Under the pieces are notes generated by a model, which ran no database searches, had not been told where the DNA came from, and worked only from the letters and a program-made list of their open reading frames with translations. Shown here in pieces: positions 7,805 to 16,842 of a stretch of DNA of 64,000 bases; the stretch's first letter is position 1, and each line of letters begins with the position of its first letter. The stretch is from Seleniivibrio sp. Its GTDB lineage: Bacteria; Chrysiogenota; Deferribacteres; Deferribacterales; Geovibrionaceae. Where the stretch lies: NCBI RefSeq assembly GCF_021209385.1, contig NZ_JAJOIL010000005.1, positions 1-64,000 of the forward strand, read 5' to 3'. Position numbers and translations under genes: made by a program.

Positions 7805-8500
7805 ATGAAATATGTTATCGTTGCGCTTCTCGTGCTTGCTTCTGCTACAGCTTTTGCACGTGTTAAGATAAAAGACCCGATGGTGATAACGGATTCCGTT
7901 ACAATCAGCTCATCTGCGAAACCGGATATAATGGAATCCGGCATGACGGTTCAGTACAAATCACAGAATTATGCGGCAGTAGCGTCTGCTATGGAAAAGA
8001 TAACCGGAGCCGTTAAGAAATCTAAAGATATCTGCACTTTTTCAGGGTATAGAATATCACCCGAATATCAGTACGTTGACGGAAAACAGATAAACGACGG
8101 CTATATGGGGTATCTGGATTTCGACTGTAAGTTCAACTCTGCGCCCGTTTACGAAGCCGTGGGGAATGACGTTTTCGCAATAGCGGATGCAGACAGCGCC
8201 TACCTGCTCACTTCAAAACAGATACGCTGGTCGGTATCGCGCAAAGTTATGGACGCTCAGCGCTCCCAGATGAAAATTGAAGCTATAAAGACGGTTCTCA
8301 GGACTGCCAGAGACTATTCCAGAGCGTCAGGGCTTCATTGCACACCCAAGGACATAAATCTTGAGTATAACGACTTTTCACCCGTCGCAAGAGAATACAG
8401 CGCTGTAAGGGCAAGCAAGACCTCCATACAGGTAAGTGAGCCGGACAAGACAGACCAGACGGTCAGCCTTTCCGTTAAATACAACTATGTATGCAGATAG
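7805..8500 (+). CDS. Periplasmic SIMPL/DUF541-like protein
   Basis: 231 residues from ATG 7805. An upstream in-frame ATG lies inside the previous gene and is rejected, because the 18-residue signal peptide MKYVIVALLVLASATAFA begins here. Residues 45-110 carry YAAVASAMEKITGAVKKS, then YRISPEYQYVDGKQ and NDGYMGYLDFDC, matching the SIMPL pattern in which paired helices precede a 'PxYxY...GY' strand. SIMPL proteins are periplasmic or outer-membrane-linked with poorly defined, often stress-related roles. Three cysteines in the mature part may form a disulfide. A hairpin (8499-8504 with 8511-8516) sits between this stop and the convergent gene. Confidence 0.72.
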   Translation: MKYVIVALLVLASATAFARVKIKDPMVITDSVTISSSAKPDIMESGMTVQYKSQNYAAVASAMEKITGAVKKSKDICTFSGYRISPEYQYVDGKQINDGYMGYLDFDCKFNSAPVYEAVGNDVFAIADADSAYLLTSKQIRWSVSRKVMDAQRSQMKIEAIKTVLRTARDYSRASGLHCTPKDINLEYNDFSPVAREYSAVRASKTSIQVSEPDKTDQTVSLSVKYNYVCR

Positions 8501-8506
8501 GAGCGC

Positions 8507-9079
8507 TTAGGCTCCTGTTCCGTCAGCAAGATTTGAAAGCACTGTCTGTCCGGGGCGTATCACACAATTCTTTCCTATCCGGACACCGGCTCCGATGACT
8601 GCTCCCGCTCCGATAGCCGTCTCGCTGCCGACAGCAGCTCCTGTCTCAAGGATGGCACCGGCACCGATACTCACACCGAATTCAAGGATACAGTCGCTTT
8701 CAAGAATAACCCCTGCCCCGATTATGCACGCCTTTCCACATATTACTGAATGATTTATAAGAGCACCTGCCATAACTATGCACCCTTCACTTAAGGAAGC
8801 ATTATCCGATATCCAGCATGCCGGATGCACCAGAGGGAGAACTTTCGCTTTTATCATTTTGAGTTCGTTGAAAAGAAGTGTTCTTATTCTGTTGTCTGTG
8901 ATGGCGAGGATTATTTTATCATCTGTTACGATTTCTTCCTCGCTAATGACTTTTATATGATTGAAACCTGCGCACCTCGTGTCCGAAACTGCAAGCCCGT
9001 CTATCTGTATCCCATTTAAAACCGCCGCGTCGTATACCATTTTCGCGTATGCGCCCGCACCCATAATATATGTTGACAT
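8507..9079 (-). CDS. NeuD/PglD-like sugar O-/N-acyltransferase
   Basis: 190 residues. The N-terminal part is the Rossmann-like PglD/NeuD nucleotide-sugar-binding unit (YIMGAGAYAKMVYDAA; the usual GAGGHA motif reads GAGAYA). Residues 85-185 form a left-handed parallel beta-helix of hexapeptide repeats ([LIV]G-type, as in SIGAGAILETGAAVGSE and AIGAGAVIGAGVRIG). Such trimeric enzymes acetylate amino sugars or sialic-type sugars of surface glycans. The catalytic histidine of PglD/NeuD may be the H in INHSVICG. No glycan genes are beside it, so the substrate is unknown. It follows a terminator, so it is its own transcript. Confidence 0.82.
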   Translation of the reverse strand: MSTYIMGAGAYAKMVYDAAVLNGIQIDGLAVSDTRCAGFNHIKVISEEEIVTDDKIILAITDNRIRTLLFNELKMIKAKVLPLVHPACWISDNASLSEGCIVMAGALINHSVICGKACIIGAGVILESDCILEFGVSIGAGAILETGAAVGSETAIGAGAVIGAGVRIGKNCVIRPGQTVLSNLADGTGA

Positions 9080-9116
9080 AAAAAAGCACCCTACTTGTTT
9101 TCGGGATACTATAACA

Positions 9117-9141
9117 AAAAAGCCCGCTTTGAAAGCGGGCT
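9117..9141 (-). terminator. Intrinsic terminator ending the nuo-diiron operon
   Basis: On the minus strand the stem GCCCGCTTT/AAAGCGGGC (9140-9122) is followed by a run of T residues (A tract 9116-9121 on the plus strand). It lies 24 bases past the stop of the ferritin-like gene. Confidence 0.85.
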
Positions 9142-9164
9142 TTTCATATTTGCAAAGATTATTT

Positions 9165-9626
9165 TCAGTTTTCTATGTTTATGATGTCATCATAGATATA
9201 CTGAATGTCCTTCTTATGGCAAGCGACATCATAAGCGAGGCGCTCGAAAGCTTCTCCCGCTTCTGAGCCTTTGAACTTATCTGCCATAGACTCATAATAC
9301 TTCATACTGGCATCTTCGTGGCGGATGGCGATGAGCAGGAGTTCCTGAACGTTCAGACTGTCTGTTACAACCTCTGAGTGTCCTGTTTTTCCTATGCCCA
9401 GATCTCTAAGCTTGCAGCTTGAGTCACGCCCGAGATCCTCAAGGCAGTCACACTTTATCGCTTCCTCTATGACACTTTTGAACTTCTTCTTCGTTTCGAT
9501 AAGTTCCTTGATTATCTCTTTGGAACTGAGTTCCGAAACGATATCCAGAAGTTTTTCATAAAAGTCCAGAGTAAGCTGCTCTTTCCTTGCCGCCTCGTTC
9601 AGTGCCTCAACAACCGTAGCTTCCAT
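9165..9626 (-). CDS. Ferritin-like diiron (rubrerythrin-type) protein
   Basis: 153 residues, nearly all helical. A first Glu-rich helix (VEALNEAARKEQLTLDFYEK) and a later RHEDASMKYYESMADKFKG helix are followed by AFERLAYDVACHKKDI, which supplies the ExxH-type ligands typical of the erythrin/rubrerythrin fold. There is no C-terminal rubredoxin domain. Cysteines at CDCLEDLGRDSSCK lie in the loop between helix pairs and are unusual. Members reduce peroxide or store iron. The start is 9 bases after the nuoN stop and the only terminator follows this gene, so it is transcribed as the last gene of the complex I operon. Confidence 0.82.
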   Translation of the reverse strand: MEATVVEALNEAARKEQLTLDFYEKLLDIVSELSSKEIIKELIETKKKFKSVIEEAIKCDCLEDLGRDSSCKLRDLGIGKTGHSEVVTDSLNVQELLLIAIRHEDASMKYYESMADKFKGSEAGEAFERLAYDVACHKKDIQYIYDDIINIEN

Positions 9627-9635
9627 CGTTTCTCC

Positions 9636-11075
9636 TTACACCAGCAGGTGTTTTACGAAGTTGATAAACACTGCGGGGAAGAATCCCACGAACAGCACCA
9701 TTGCAGCTCCGATAAAACTTGTGATGAATGCTGAACGACCGACAGTAGCATCAACTTCATACTCAGGCTCGTTGAAGTACATGTAGATTGTTACTCTCAT
9801 GTAATAGTAGCAAGCGAGAGCCGAGTTAAGCGCACCTATAACTGCCAGCCAGATCATATCTGCTTTCATAGCAGCCATAAATATCTGGAACTTGCCTATG
9901 AATCCTGCCAGAGGCGGGATGCCTGCCAGAGAGAACATGAATATCAGCATGCCGAGAGCATACAGAGGGTTCTTTTTGGCAAGACCTGAAAAGCTTTCCA
10001 GACGCTCGTCCTCAACCATACCTTTGTTTTTCAGAATACCGAGCAGTGTGAATGCTCCGATGTTCATAAACACATAGATAAGGGAGTAAAGTGCGATGGC
10101 TCTGTAGCCTTCGGGGTTCATAGCAACCAGACCGATCATCATGTAACCTGCGTGGGAGATTGCGGAGTAAGCCAGCATTCTCTTAACGTTTGTCTGAGCA
10201 AGCGCCACAAGGTTACCGTATGTCATTGTTAAAACCGCGAGGATTGAGAACAGAGGTACCCAAAGTCCTGATGCGGGTTCAAGTGCGATGTAAACAAATC
10301 TGATAAGAGCGGCAAACGCTGCAGCCTTAGGAGCCACGGTCATAAAGCCCGCAGCGGGTGTGGGTGCGCCCTGATAAACATCAGGAGCCCACATGTGGAA
10401 AGGCACGGCAGAGATTTTGAACGCGAAGCCGGTAAGCATAAGGATAAGCCCTATCTTAACTGTCATGTTGTCCGCGATCATACCGCTTTTAAGCACCTCG
10501 GCTATCTGAATGTAGTTCAGACTGCCTGTGGCGCCGTAAACGTATGTCATACCGAACAGGAGCATAGCGGAAGAGAAAGCACCGATGATGAAGTATTTAA
10601 CTCCCGCCTCGGATGAACGCATCTCATTCTTGTTGAATCCTGCAAGGACGTACATTGCGATTGCCATGGTTTCAAGACCGACATAGAAAATTGTAAGGTC
10701 AAACGCTGACACCATGAACATCATACCGAGTATGCTGAAGAACATGAGTGTGTAAAATTCGCCTTTCAGTATCCCTTTGTCTTTAAGGTACTCAACAGAA
10801 CCCAGTGTGGTCAGTGTGTACGCCAGAGCGAAGATCACAAAGAACACATATGAGAAGTTATCCCACATGAGCATGTTGTTGAAACCGAGGTATTTGCCGC
10901 CAAGCTGAGGGTTGGTCAGCAGAGCGACTATAAGCAGGAAGGCTATTCCGAAATAGCCGACCATGGACTTCTTCTCTTTTGAGGTCATGACATCAAGCAC
11001 AACCATTATCAGACCGAAGATGGTCATCAGCACTTCGGGAAAAATTGATTGCAGGTTCATCATAAAGTTCTGCAT
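9636..11075 (-). CDS. nuoN: NADH-quinone oxidoreductase subunit N
   Basis: 479 residues with about 13-14 membrane helices. It is an antiporter-like proton-channel subunit of complex I. The MrpA/NuoN-type core includes KIGLILMLTGFAFKISAVPFH and the lysine-bearing helices with NVKRMLAYSAISHAGYMMIG. The P[FW]HMWAPDVYQGAPTP motif is intact. It follows nuoM by 9 bases. Confidence 0.96.
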   Translation of the reverse strand: MQNFMMNLQSIFPEVLMTIFGLIMVVLDVMTSKEKKSMVGYFGIAFLLIVALLTNPQLGGKYLGFNNMLMWDNFSYVFFVIFALAYTLTTLGSVEYLKDKGILKGEFYTLMFFSILGMMFMVSAFDLTIFYVGLETMAIAMYVLAGFNKNEMRSSEAGVKYFIIGAFSSAMLLFGMTYVYGATGSLNYIQIAEVLKSGMIADNMTVKIGLILMLTGFAFKISAVPFHMWAPDVYQGAPTPAAGFMTVAPKAAAFAALIRFVYIALEPASGLWVPLFSILAVLTMTYGNLVALAQTNVKRMLAYSAISHAGYMMIGLVAMNPEGYRAIALYSLIYVFMNIGAFTLLGILKNKGMVEDERLESFSGLAKKNPLYALGMLIFMFSLAGIPPLAGFIGKFQIFMAAMKADMIWLAVIGALNSALACYYYMRVTIYMYFNEPEYEVDATVGRSAFITSFIGAAMVLFVGFFPAVFINFVKHLLV

Positions 11076-11084
11076 TTCAGCCCC

Positions 11085-12581
11085 CTACTGCATTGCCACT
11101 GCGGCAGTGTTCATATGCTCAACAAGCTTGATAACGCTTGCGTGCATGTAAGACTGGAAAGTCTCAGGGTACATTCCGACCCAGAACACTATGATAAGCA
11201 GCGGGAATATGTAGATTACTTCTCTGAGGTTCATATCGGCGAGGTTTTCCCATCTTTTGTTCAGGCTCTGATACAGAACTCTCTGGAACATCCAAAGCAT
11301 GTAAACGGCGGAGAAAATCACACCGATAGCAGCGAGGATTGCCCAGTCGGAGAATGCGGCGAACGCACCCACCAGAACAAGGAATTCACCGATGAAGGCT
11401 CCCATTGAGGGAAGACCTATTGACGCCATTGTAAACACAAGGAAGATCGTTGCGTATACGGGAACGCTTGCAGCGATACCGCCGTAGTCCGCTATCTCTC
11501 TCGTATGTGTTCTTTCATATATCAGACCTATCAGAAGGAACAACGCGCCGGTGATGATACCGTGGTTGAACATCTGGAGGATACCGCCTTCGATACCAGC
11601 CTGATTAAGAGCGTAGATACCAAGGGTTACAAAACCCATGTGAGAAACTGAAGAGTAAGCAACCAGTTTCTTGATGTCTTTCTGAACCATCGCAACCAGT
11701 GCGCCGTAGATGATGGCTATCACGGACAGAGCCGCAACGAAAGGCATCAGCTTGATGGCAGCGTAGGGAGTCATGGGAAGACAGAAACGGAGCATACCGT
11801 ATGTACCCATTTTCAGCAGTACGCCCGCCAGAATGACCGAACCCGCAGTGGGCGCCTCAACGTGCGCATCGGGAAGCCATGTGTGCAGCGGGAACATGGG
11901 AACCTTGATGGCAAATCCGAGGAAGAATACCGCGAAAACAACCATCTGGAATCCCTGAGTGTACATCCCGTACTGTTCAGTTATCTTAAGAACGTCAAAT
12001 GTGTAGTTGCCTGTAATCTGACCGTGTGTGTAGTACAGAGCGATGATTGCAAGCATCATCAGAACTGAACCTGCGAGGGTGTATATGAAGAACTTCACCG
12101 CAGCGTAAACCCTGCGTTTTCCGCCCCATACACCGATGATCAGATACATGGGTATCAGCATCGCTTCCCAGAAGATGTAGAACAGGAAGAAGTCAAGCGC
12201 AAGGAAAGTACCTATCATACCTGTTTCAAGAACAAGCATCGCTATGTAGAACTCTTTCTGTCTCTTCTGGATGTATGTGAATGAACCCAGAATGGCTATC
12301 ATTGTAAGCAGTGTTGTCAGGAAAACCATGAGGATGGAGATTCCGTCAACGCCCAGGAAATACTGAACGCCGATGGATTTTATCCACCATGCTTTTTCAA
12401 CGAACTGCATGCCGGCTTCGCTCTTGTCGAAGTTTGCCATAAGCGGGATCGAGATGATAAACTCGATAACGCTGGCTATGAAAGCTGCCCACATGGAGCT
12501 TTTGCCCTTCCTGAAAAAGATCAGGATGAACAGTGCAGCCGCAAGCGGGAAGAAAATCAGTAAGCTGAGTATATGTTGCAT
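11085..12581 (-). CDS. nuoM: NADH-quinone oxidoreductase subunit M
   Basis: 498 residues from the ATG at 12581, selected because GGGGGA lies 9 bases upstream and the first membrane helix (HILSLLIFFPLAAALFILIF) starts at once. An upstream in-frame start at 12620 would reach into nuoL. Antiporter-like signature seen: FPLHTWLPDAHVEAPTAGSV, then DIKKLVAYSSVSHMGFVTLG, and the conserved glutamate in the WEAML helix. It is one of three proton-pumping subunits. Confidence 0.96.
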   Translation of the reverse strand: MQHILSLLIFFPLAAALFILIFFRKGKSSMWAAFIASVIEFIISIPLMANFDKSEAGMQFVEKAWWIKSIGVQYFLGVDGISILMVFLTTLLTMIAILGSFTYIQKRQKEFYIAMLVLETGMIGTFLALDFFLFYIFWEAMLIPMYLIIGVWGGKRRVYAAVKFFIYTLAGSVLMMLAIIALYYTHGQITGNYTFDVLKITEQYGMYTQGFQMVVFAVFFLGFAIKVPMFPLHTWLPDAHVEAPTAGSVILAGVLLKMGTYGMLRFCLPMTPYAAIKLMPFVAALSVIAIIYGALVAMVQKDIKKLVAYSSVSHMGFVTLGIYALNQAGIEGGILQMFNHGIITGALFLLIGLIYERTHTREIADYGGIAASVPVYATIFLVFTMASIGLPSMGAFIGEFLVLVGAFAAFSDWAILAAIGVIFSAVYMLWMFQRVLYQSLNKRWENLADMNLREVIYIFPLLIIVFWVGMYPETFQSYMHASVIKLVEHMNTAAVAMQ

Positions 12582-12597
12582 GATATTTCCGTCCCCC

Positions 12598-14520
12598 TTA
12601 CACAGTGTAGAACAGTGCAACCAGCGCTATCACACCGACAACCATTGTGAAGATGTATGTCTGGATACGTCCTGTCTGCACATATCTTATTACTCCGCCG
12701 AACCACATCGGAACACGTCCGAATGCGTTTACGATGAAGTCTATAACGTTTACGTCTATCGCTCTCCAGAGAACAACGTTGGAAAGCATTACTATGGGAT
12801 GAACGAACAGGAAGTCGTAAAGCTCGTCGAAGTACCACTTGTTAAGCAGGAACTTGTGAACAGGTTTGAACGTCTTCACTGTTTTCTCCGGAAGTACCGG
12901 ATAGAACTTCACATAGAACAGGTATGCAACCGTAATACCCGCAACCGCAACCACGATTGAAAGTATCATAAGCGCCTGAGCAACGGAGTGGCTCATGTGA
13001 TGCTCGTGAGCATGCGCAGGAGTCAGAACCGGTCCGAGGAACTTGTGGATGTACCCTGCTTCCAGAGGATAACCGAAAACCATACCCACGAGCACTGACA
13101 GGATGGCAAGGAACACAAGGGGACCTGCCATTGTCCAGGGTGACTCGTGCGCGTGGTCGTGAAGGTGATGGTCTCTGGGTTCGCCTTCAAACACAAGGAA
13201 GTAGCTTCTGAACATGTAGAATGCAGTCATAGCCGCAACCACTGTACCTACTCCCCATGCAAGGGTGTGACCGCCTGCAAAGGTGAAAGCGAGGATCTCA
13301 TCTTTTGACCAGAAGCCTGCCAGCGGGGGGATACCTGCGATTGCGATACAACCTATGAGGTATGTCCAGCGTGTGACGGGCATTTTCTTTTTAAGACCGC
13401 CCATTACCCTTACGTCCAGATTGTCGTGCATTGCGTGCATTACAGAACCGGAGCAAAGGAACAGAAGACCTTTGAACATTGCGTGTGTGAAAAGGTGGAA
13501 TATCGCTGAAACATAAGCGCCCACACCGGTTGCCATGATCATGTAACCGAGCTGAGATACAGTTGAGTAAGCGAGTATTCTTTTAAGGTCATACTGTGTA
13601 AGACCGATGGATGCGCCGAGGAACGCTGTCATTGCACCGGCGAAGATGACAAAACTGCTTGTCATGTGCGCTTCGGCGAACAGAGCGTTACAGCGTGCAA
13701 CCATGTAAACCCCTGCGGTAACCATTGTTGCCGCGTGGATCAGGGCTGAAACTGGGGTGGGACCTTCCATCGCATCGGGCAGCCATGTGTGCAGCGGGAA
13801 CTGGGCAGATTTACCCATAGCGCCGCAGAACAGTCCGAAGGTCATAAGGTCGAGAAGCGAGAACTCCATACCGAATACGGTATAGGTCACTTCTTTAATA
13901 TGGTGAATAGCCTCAGCGTTGAAAGCATCGGAGTAGTTAAGGCTTCTGAAAGTGAAGATCACAAGCAGAAGACCGATGTAGAAACCGAAGTCACCGATTC
14001 TGTTCATTACGAAGGCTTTCTTACAAGCGTCAGCAGCGCTCTTTTTGAAGAACCAGAAACCGATCAGCAGGTAAGATGACAAACCCACCATTTCCCAGCC
14101 CACAAAGAGCATAAAGAAGTTGTTTCCAAGAACAAGCACAAGCATTGAAAGGGTGAACACTGAAAGATATGTGAAAAATCTCCAGTAACCTTTGTCACCG
14201 TGCATATATCCCATTGAATAGATGTGTACCATCAGGGATATAGTTGTAACAACTATAAGCATTATGGACGACAGCGGGTCAACAAGTATCCCGAAGGGAA
14301 CTTCGAGCTTGCCCGCAATTACCCAGGTGTAGAGTGTTCCGTCTACGGTAAAACCTTGTGTGGATACAAGGTAGAACAGTATAAGAGCGCAGACGAAGGA
14401 GACACCAACACCCGCTATGGCCACCGCAGGTGCAGCAGTCTTGATATAACGTCTTCCGAAAAGACCGTTAATCAGAAAGGCAACCAGTGGTCCAAGTAGT
14501 GTTAATACTGCAAAGATCAT
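12598..14520 (-). CDS. nuoL: NADH-quinone oxidoreductase subunit L
   Basis: 640 residues. The antiporter core (FVGWEMVGLSSYLLIGFWF, FPLHTWLPDAMEGPTPVSAL, DLKRILAYSTVSQLGYM) is followed by a long C-terminal extension with several hydrophobic segments that corresponds to the lateral helix HL and anchoring helices. A His-rich loop (HHLHDHAHESP near residue 445, and HAHEHHMSH later) is notable and may simply be a periplasmic or cytoplasmic loop. It lies 9 bases after nuoK. Confidence 0.97.
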   Translation of the reverse strand: MIFAVLTLLGPLVAFLINGLFGRRYIKTAAPAVAIAGVGVSFVCALILFYLVSTQGFTVDGTLYTWVIAGKLEVPFGILVDPLSSIMLIVVTTISLMVHIYSMGYMHGDKGYWRFFTYLSVFTLSMLVLVLGNNFFMLFVGWEMVGLSSYLLIGFWFFKKSAADACKKAFVMNRIGDFGFYIGLLLVIFTFRSLNYSDAFNAEAIHHIKEVTYTVFGMEFSLLDLMTFGLFCGAMGKSAQFPLHTWLPDAMEGPTPVSALIHAATMVTAGVYMVARCNALFAEAHMTSSFVIFAGAMTAFLGASIGLTQYDLKRILAYSTVSQLGYMIMATGVGAYVSAIFHLFTHAMFKGLLFLCSGSVMHAMHDNLDVRVMGGLKKKMPVTRWTYLIGCIAIAGIPPLAGFWSKDEILAFTFAGGHTLAWGVGTVVAAMTAFYMFRSYFLVFEGEPRDHHLHDHAHESPWTMAGPLVFLAILSVLVGMVFGYPLEAGYIHKFLGPVLTPAHAHEHHMSHSVAQALMILSIVVAVAGITVAYLFYVKFYPVLPEKTVKTFKPVHKFLLNKWYFDELYDFLFVHPIVMLSNVVLWRAIDVNVIDFIVNAFGRVPMWFGGVIRYVQTGRIQTYIFTMVVGVIALVALFYTV

Positions 14521-14529
14521 AACCTACCT

Positions 14530-14832
14530 CTATCCTCTCATAGTATTGATTTCATCAGCGTTGATGGTCTGTTTGTTTCTGAACAGTGAAATGAACAGAG
14601 CCAGACCGACAGCGGCTTCCGCAGCGGCAACAGCCATGACGAAGACGATGAAAATCTGTCCTGTCATCTGCTGAAGATAGCTTGAAAAGGCTGCGAGGTT
14701 GATGTTAACCGCGTTAAGCATAAGCTCCAGCGACATAAACATAACGATGAGGTTTCTGCGTATCAGAACACCTGCAACGCCGATGCTGAAGATTATTGCG
14801 CTAAGGACAAGATAATGTGCCAAAGTCAGCAT
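14530..14832 (-). CDS. nuoK: NADH-quinone oxidoreductase subunit K
   Basis: 100 residues with three helices. The two membrane glutamates used for proton transfer are in [16 protein letters not shown] and in [13 protein letters not shown]. It opens [20 protein letters not shown], typical of the family, and lies 11 bases after nuoJ. Confidence 0.96.
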   Translation of the reverse strand: MLTLAHYLVLSAIIFSIGVAGVLIRRNLIVMFMSLELMLNAVNINLAAFSSYLQQMTGQIFIVFVMAVAAAEAAVGLALFISLFRNKQTINADEINTMRG

Positions 14833-14843
14833 CCTTAACCCCC

Positions 14844-15356
14844 TTAATCCTTTTTCGCTATTACTATCGCGCCGATCATAGCTACCAGCAGCAGAACTGA
14901 GGCAACCTCGAAAGGTACGATATATTGTGTGAACATTACCGCTCCGAAGGCTTTCACGTTTGAGAGACCTTCAGGAAGGTTAATTCCTGTCATCTGAGCC
15001 GATTTGATAACGCCTGTTCCCATGAGAGTCATGACTATCTGAAGGAAAAGCACCAGCGCAACAACCGCGCCGAGGATAACCTTCGCAGGCAGCTTAATGA
15101 ATCCTGTGGATTTCGGATTAAGCAGCATCACGACAAACATGTAAAGAACGAGGATCGCTCCCGCGTATACCATAACCTGAATGGCGGCGATGTATTCAGC
15201 ATCGAGCTGAATGAAGATGCCCGCCACGGCAAAGAAAGTCAGAAGCATCCAAAGTGCGGAGTGGACAGGGTTCTCTCTGGTCACCATGAAAAGTGAGGCG
15301 ACCACGGCAGTGATGCCCAGCACCCAAAATCCTACATTCATGAAGATTTCGTTCAT
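14844..15356 (-). CDS. nuoJ: NADH-quinone oxidoreductase subunit J
   Basis: 170 residues, five predicted helices. The family segment [19 protein letters not shown] and the [19 protein letters not shown] helix, in which the pi-bulge forms during turnover, are intact. Its ATG overlaps the nuoI stop by 4 bases (15353-15356). Confidence 0.96.
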   Translation of the reverse strand: MNEIFMNVGFWVLGITAVVASLFMVTRENPVHSALWMLLTFFAVAGIFIQLDAEYIAAIQVMVYAGAILVLYMFVVMLLNPKSTGFIKLPAKVILGAVVALVLFLQIVMTLMGTGVIKSAQMTGINLPEGLSNVKAFGAVMFTQYIVPFEVASVLLLVAMIGAIVIAKKD

Positions 15357-15847
15357 TGCTGCACTCCTTCCACAAGTTTCTTTTGAAGATGCTTGTTTTT
15401 CCAGTTGCCTTCCACGTTATCTTTGTAGTTCTGGGAGAGCGTTTTCATGTTGATCACATAGCCGCTTCTGTCGGAAGCAACTGTGTTCCACTCCCAGCCC
15501 ATGTGGATGGCGTCGACGGGGCAGACCTCTTCGCAGTATCCGCAGTAGATACATCTGGAAAGATCAAGCTCATACTTTCTTATAAGCCTTTCGCCGTTGG
15601 GACCGCAGTCTGTTTCGATGTGTATGCACTCGGAAGGGCACACTTTCTGGCACAGATAGCAGCCGACGCATTTTGTGCGTCCGTCGGCATGGGTCTTAAT
15701 GTACTGTATGCCTCTGAAACGATCCTGAATGGGGGTCGCCTCAAAAGGATATCTGTATGTCACGGGTTTCTTGAACATATGGCTCAGAGTGATTCCGAGA
15801 CCCTGCAAAATCTCCGTGAAAAAGATTGTTTCAAATACGTTCTTCAT
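15353..15847 (-). CDS. nuoI: NADH-quinone oxidoreductase subunit I
   Basis: 164 residues. Two 4Fe-4S motifs, CVGCYLCQKVCPSECI (about 62-77) and CIYCGYCEEVCPVDAI (about 101-116), hold clusters N6a and N6b, which pass electrons toward NuoB. The N-terminal helix FFTEILQGLGITLSHMFKKP is the usual amphipathic membrane contact. It overlaps nuoJ by 4 bases. Confidence 0.97.
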   Translation of the reverse strand: MKNVFETIFFTEILQGLGITLSHMFKKPVTYRYPFEATPIQDRFRGIQYIKTHADGRTKCVGCYLCQKVCPSECIHIETDCGPNGERLIRKYELDLSRCIYCGYCEEVCPVDAIHMGWEWNTVASDRSGYVINMKTLSQNYKDNVEGNWKNKHLQKKLVEGVQQ

Positions 15848-15856
15848 GATTCACCC

Positions 15857-16816
15857 CTAATTCCTGATCGCATAAACAACGATGCTGGTGATCAGCAGGT
15901 TGGCGAGTGCGATCGGGATGAGTACTTTCCAGCCGAGATTCATGAGCTGGTCGAATCTTAATCTGGGGAGAGTAGCTCTCAGCCACAGGAAGAAGAACAT
16001 GAATGCCAGCATCTTGATCAGGAACCATACCAGCGGGGGAAGAAGCGGACCGGTGTAGCCTCCGAGGAACAGAATTGCACACATGCAGGATACAACGTAC
16101 ATGTTTGCATATTCGCCAAGGAAGAACATTGCGAATCTCATACCTGAGTATTCAACGTGGAAACCGGCAACCAGTTCTGTTTCCGCCTCCGGAAGGTCAA
16201 AGGGCGCTCTGTTGGTTTCAGCAACCGCAGAAATAGAGTAGATGACAAAAGCCACGAACTGCGGAATGAAGAACCAAAGTCCTCTTTGCGCCTCTGTGAT
16301 CTCTTTAAGGTTCAATGAACCTGCCAGAAGAACAGGACCGAGTATTGACAGACCCATTGCTGTTTCATAGCTGATTATCTGCGCGGATGAACGCAGAGAA
16401 CCGAGGGTTGCATACTTGGAGTTGGATGCCCAGCCGGACATAATGATACCGTATACGCCGACAGATGACAGTGCCAAAATATAAAGCACTCCCACGTTAA
16501 TGTCTGCAACGACAATGTTAGGCGCAAAAGGTATAACCGCAAAGGCTGCGATACCGGGAACCATGCCGAGAAAAGGTGCAACATAAAAGACAGGTTTGTC
16601 AACCATATCCGGTGTCATATCCTCTTTCGACATCAGTTTCAGACCGTCAGCCAGGGGTTGCAGAAGTCCCATGGGACCTGTGTGCACGGGACCGAGCCTC
16701 ACCTGCATGTGACCGATAACCTTACGTTCGGCATAGGTCATGTAGGCAACGCCGGTAAGCACGCATACAACGATAATCAGTATCTTGATTAGTGTAAAAA
16801 CAATCGCGAGTACCAT
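15857..16816 (-). CDS. nuoH: NADH-quinone oxidoreductase subunit H
   Basis: 319 residues, eight or so helices. The quinone-chamber signature TYAERKVIGHMQVRLGP is near residue 30, and the loop AVAETNRAPFDLPEAETELV with conserved acidic residues is near 205. It connects the hydrophilic arm to the membrane pump and lies 26 bases after nuoG. Confidence 0.97.
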   Translation of the reverse strand: MVLAIVFTLIKILIIVVCVLTGVAYMTYAERKVIGHMQVRLGPVHTGPMGLLQPLADGLKLMSKEDMTPDMVDKPVFYVAPFLGMVPGIAAFAVIPFAPNIVVADINVGVLYILALSSVGVYGIIMSGWASNSKYATLGSLRSSAQIISYETAMGLSILGPVLLAGSLNLKEITEAQRGLWFFIPQFVAFVIYSISAVAETNRAPFDLPEAETELVAGFHVEYSGMRFAMFFLGEYANMYVVSCMCAILFLGGYTGPLLPPLVWFLIKMLAFMFFFLWLRATLPRLRFDQLMNLGWKVLIPIALANLLITSIVVYAIRN

Positions 16817-16842
16817 TCCCTACCTCTTATCTATAACTTTCA

